DNA of 64,000 nt from Lumbricus rubellus (taxonomy: Eukaryota > Annelida > Clitellata > Crassiclitellata > Lumbricidae). This document shows, piece by piece, positions 61,330 to 64,000 of the stretch (position 1 is its first letter; the number at the start of each line of letters is the position of its first letter). Made by a program: the position numbers and the translations under genes. The notes under the pieces were generated by a model. It was given only the letters and a program-made list of their open reading frames with translations. It was not told the origin of the DNA and searched no databases. The stretch is from assembly GCA_945859605.1 (NCBI GenBank), contig OX243814.1, forward strand, positions 32,304,006-32,368,005, read 5' to 3'.

Positions 61330-62219
61330 TGCCCTCTGCAGCTGCTGGCTGTTGCAGCCAGTGGATTAATCACCGCTCGGCAACTAGGCAGGCGCACGTG
61401 TGTTGTTGCCGGAGCAGCCGCGTTGGCCCAGCGCCCGCCCGCTCACTCGCCCACCCGGCCTCTGTGGGCGCGTGGCGTGTGAGCCGTCACCGCATTATAA
61501 TTCTAATATAGATGAGGGATTGAGTGTGTGGTGTGGCAGAAATGGTGGAAGAGGAAGAGGAAGGTGGTGGCGTTGGTGGTGGTGGCCACAGCTACCCGGT
61601 GACCCAGATGAGTCATCGCACGGCCGCCTCCGCTCGGTGCCATTGACCAGGACGACACACGCACGCACACACTCCCCTGTGTATGTCTGTCTGTATGTGT
61701 GTGTGTCTGTCTGTCTGTCTGTCTCTGTCTGTCTCGCTCGCTCGGTCTCGCAATGCGCTGATAATTTAACAAGCGCTCTACGAACCGAACAGCTTATTTC
61801 AGCGCTAGCATTTTTTCTTATCAGGCTGCAGGTCTGTGCGGTAGCGCGTGGCGGTGCTTGTCTTGTGCGCGCCTACCCTACTCTACCCATATTTCTCCCC
61901 ACTCCCACACCATGGTTTCCGCGTGCCGTGGTGATTTACCCGACGCTGCCTGACTGACACCCGTCAGTCACCGTCGCGGGCATTAAACACGGGCAGTGCG
62001 CCTACGCCGCTCCCACGCAACCTTTTTATGACTATCGCTGACTACGGCTGCCGCTGCCACCAGCGCACACCACCACCACCCACACCACCACCACCACCGC
62101 TGCCACACGGTAGCGCGAACGCCGAGGTCGGTAGTTGTTGCTGGCCTGAACTTTGTGGAGCCGTGGTCGAAAGCCCACACCACCAGTCTTCTTCTTTCAT
62201 TCGATCGTCGAATTTACAC

Positions 62220-62263
<44 letters not shown>

Positions 62264-62472
62264 GTAATGGGCTTTACCTTACTGCTTGTCCTCCTCCTTC
62301 TTCCCCGCGAGGAGAGGGCGCGCTTTGACCGGCGGACATCCTCCTCGTCTTCGTGGCAGCGTGGTAGTAGTTGGTGCCAAGGAAGACCTCGTCTTCTTCT
62401 ATCGACCTAGACCTTCCAAAAACAGAGGAGTCAAGGAAGAAGTAGAGGGAGGAGTAGGAGGTGGGAAGAAAG
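61330..62472 (+). promoter_or_regulatory. CpG-rich 5' region of the DUSP gene
   Basis: High GC and CpG with a CTGT microsatellite (61677-61745) and a (CTG)n run (62223-62262). Plus-strand frames are Pro/Ala/Cys-biased and lead nowhere. Probably promoter and 5' UTR of the phosphatase. Confidence 0.5.
62223..62262. repeat. (CTG)13 repeat
   Basis: Thirteen CTG units in the presumed 5' UTR or promoter of the phosphatase gene. Confidence 0.9.
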
Positions 62473-62947
62473 ATGGTTGGTGAGGAGTGCGATGCAGCTT
62501 GGCTCGCTAGCCACCTGGCGATTGCTGGAGGAGGCGATGAGACTGATGTGCTCGTTCTCGACTGTCGATCCCTGGCCGAGTATCGTGCGGGACACATCGT
62601 CGGTGCCATCCACCTGATGATTCCAACTCTGATGCTGCGTCGCTTGAGGAGTGGATGTCTCCCTGTCGATGCCGTCATAAACTGCCAGGACGCCAGGGAT
62701 AGGTTCAGTCGATGTTGGAAGACGAAGACCGTGGTCCTCAGTGCGGCCTCCTTATCATCCACCACTGCCCCCGGAGGTGGTGGGGGTTCAGACCTTGGCG
62801 GAGGAGAAGGGGATAGTTGCGTATGTGATGCGGGAGAGGGAGAAGTGGAGGAGGATGGGGCGAAGGGGACGATGTCGACTGTTGGAGTTGTCTCACTTCT
62901 CTACCATCGTTTGAAAGAAGATGGCTGCAAAGTCACCTACTTGAAAG
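62473..62947 (+). CDS. DUSP6/7/9-like: ERK-type dual-specificity phosphatase (MKP-3 group), exon 1, partial gene
   Basis: The ATG at 62473 (aagATGg) opens 158 codons ending AAA G|GTACGC in phase 1. As I recall, vertebrate DUSP6 also splits the Gly codon of its YLEGG segment, so this is probably the conserved first intron. The product is the rhodanese-like (CH2) domain of a MAP kinase phosphatase: VLVLDCRSLAEYRAGHIVGA (27-46), then the kinase-interaction motif IPTLMLRRLRSG with Arg56-Arg57, DARDRFSRC, TVVLSA, and LLYHRLKEDGCKVTYLKG. LMLRRL next to IP places it with the cytoplasmic ERK-specific DUSP6/7/9 group rather than nuclear DUSP1/4. A Gly/Asp/Glu-rich insert (about 98-138) interrupts the domain. 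The catalytic HCxxGxxR domain must lie beyond the window. It lies 4.9 kb downstream of RAF on the same strand. Confidence 0.88.
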
Positions 62948-63029
62948 GTACGCTGGTTGCATCTGGCCTGCGATATCTGGCTTTCCTTATTGAGACATAA
63001 TGTGTGTATGTATGTATGAATTTTTATGT

Positions 63030-63228
63030 ATGTGCACTGGTTATAGCACCCTTTAAAGATTACTACTTAGAAGCGCTACCGACTACAGCGAGGACACTGA
63101 ATTCAGAGTTTTGCGCCGAAGTGCATGAGGAGTTGCGAGTGAAGAGCTTGTTCAAGGTTCCTACGTGGCGGCTTGAGGTGGATTCGAACCTGCAACTCTC
63201 CGGCTGCAAGGCACCGAACATAGCAATA
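63030..63228 (-). mobile_element. tRNA-derived SINE, near full length (minus)
   Basis: The reverse complement carries B box ggttcgaatcc (complement of ggattcgaacc), body cttgaacaagctcttcactc, tcggcgcaaaactc, and the 3' domain to ctataaccagtgcac. It lies in DUSP intron 1, about 80 bp after exon 1. Confidence 0.8.
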
Positions 63229-63229
63229 C

Positions 63230-63430
63230 ATAATATGTGTGTGTGCGTATGTGTGCAGTGCATATATGTATGCATGCTTGTGCACTATCATACTATGCAT
63301 GTATGTAATACATACATACGTATGTAATACATGCATGCATAATACATAATTACATACATTACATAATATTATGTATGTTTGTAATACATACTTACATACA
63401 TACATACTATGTATATAGGTACTATTTATG
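63230..63430. repeat. (TACA)n/(TATG)n repeat block
   Basis: Degenerate catgtatgtaatac units. Met/Cys/Tyr/His frames are artefacts. Confidence 0.8.
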
Positions 63431-64000
63431 TATGCTCACAGAATTTTTTTATCAAAGGGAATTACGGTTCCATTGTCCTACCCTACCTTCATGCGTTCAT
63501 ACCCTACGTTCATGTAGCCATCTAGTGCTATTATTTAGTCACCTCTTACCTTCATTTAGCCATCATATTTTACCTTCATTTAGCCACCTCTTACCTTCTT
63601 TTATATCCATCTTTTCCTTGATATAGCAGTCTCTAATACATTTGTTTAACCGCATAAATTTCTTTACCTGTTGTCATTACCTTCTAACCATCATCAACTC
63701 AACTACATGTACACAGTTCCGTTTCAGAAGGTTCAAAGGGGGCAGATCCAATAAAAGCATCTGGCCAATCAATTGGTCTTCGTATAAAAATAATATTGTT
63801 GCTTTTCTGAAACTGAAACTGATTGTGCTTATCGATTTTGGAGTCAAGTCATGCTTTAGTTATAGAACCAGTTTCAGGTCTAAATGTCAAAGGACTTCTC
63901 TTTAACCGACCATTCATTACATCTTCGTTCAAATCCCCTTGCCTGCCTCTCTCCCTGCCTCTCTGCCTCCCTCTCTGCCTCCCTCCCTGCCTTCCTGCCT
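63431..64000 (+). other. DUSP intron 1 (continues past the window)
   Basis: No exon of the phosphatase is visible. It contains imperfect acctTcatttagcca-type repeats (63530-63600) and ends in a CTGCCTCC microsatellite (63940-64000). Confidence 0.5.

Overview
This is animal nuclear DNA: genes split into exons with consensus splice sites, introns up to about 10 kb, tRNA-derived SINEs, a non-LTR retrotransposon 3' end, many short hAT-type and TTAA-flanked inverted-repeat elements, and very abundant microsatellites. The gene set (one B-Raf-type RAF, an EFCAB10 orthologue, one MKP-3-type phosphatase) and the repeat style suggest a non-vertebrate animal, probably a marine invertebrate (possibly an echinoderm or hemichordate). 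That placement is inference and weak. I see no prokaryotic, viral or CRISPR-like content and no new defence-type system.

Layout. 1-1.15 kb is microsatellite. 1897-2826 (minus) is a probable intronless coding region for an unrecognised 309-residue protein with an RVSF protein-phosphatase-1 docking motif. 3-26 kb is mostly repeat-rich DNA. Within it, 14151-14448 and 16087-16291 (minus) have open frames bounded by good splice sites, and 13180-13509 (minus) is a weaker open frame; these may be exons of an unidentified gene.

26206-29398 (minus) is a three-exon EFCAB10 gene, encoding a small protein with a DPY-30/RIIa-like docking domain and a degenerate EF hand. It is head-to-head with the main gene of the window. 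That gene is a complete 15-exon RAF serine/threonine kinase (29991-57525, plus, about 728 residues) with the B-Raf-specific N-terminal region, RBD, cysteine-rich zinc domain, CR2 14-3-3 site, kinase domain and C-terminal 14-3-3 and ERK-feedback sites. 57.5-62.4 kb is the 3' UTR and intergenic DNA with a LINE 3' end. 62473-62947 (plus) is the first coding exon of an ERK-type dual-specificity phosphatase (DUSP6/7/9, MKP-3 group), whose remaining exons lie beyond the right edge.

Together, an ERK-pathway activator (RAF) and a predicted ERK inactivator (MKP-3 type) sit about 5 kb apart in the same orientation. The RAF introns hold a dense, partly nested record of MITE insertions. Several have perfect 8-bp target-site duplications, and some lie within 10-35 bp of RAF splice sites.
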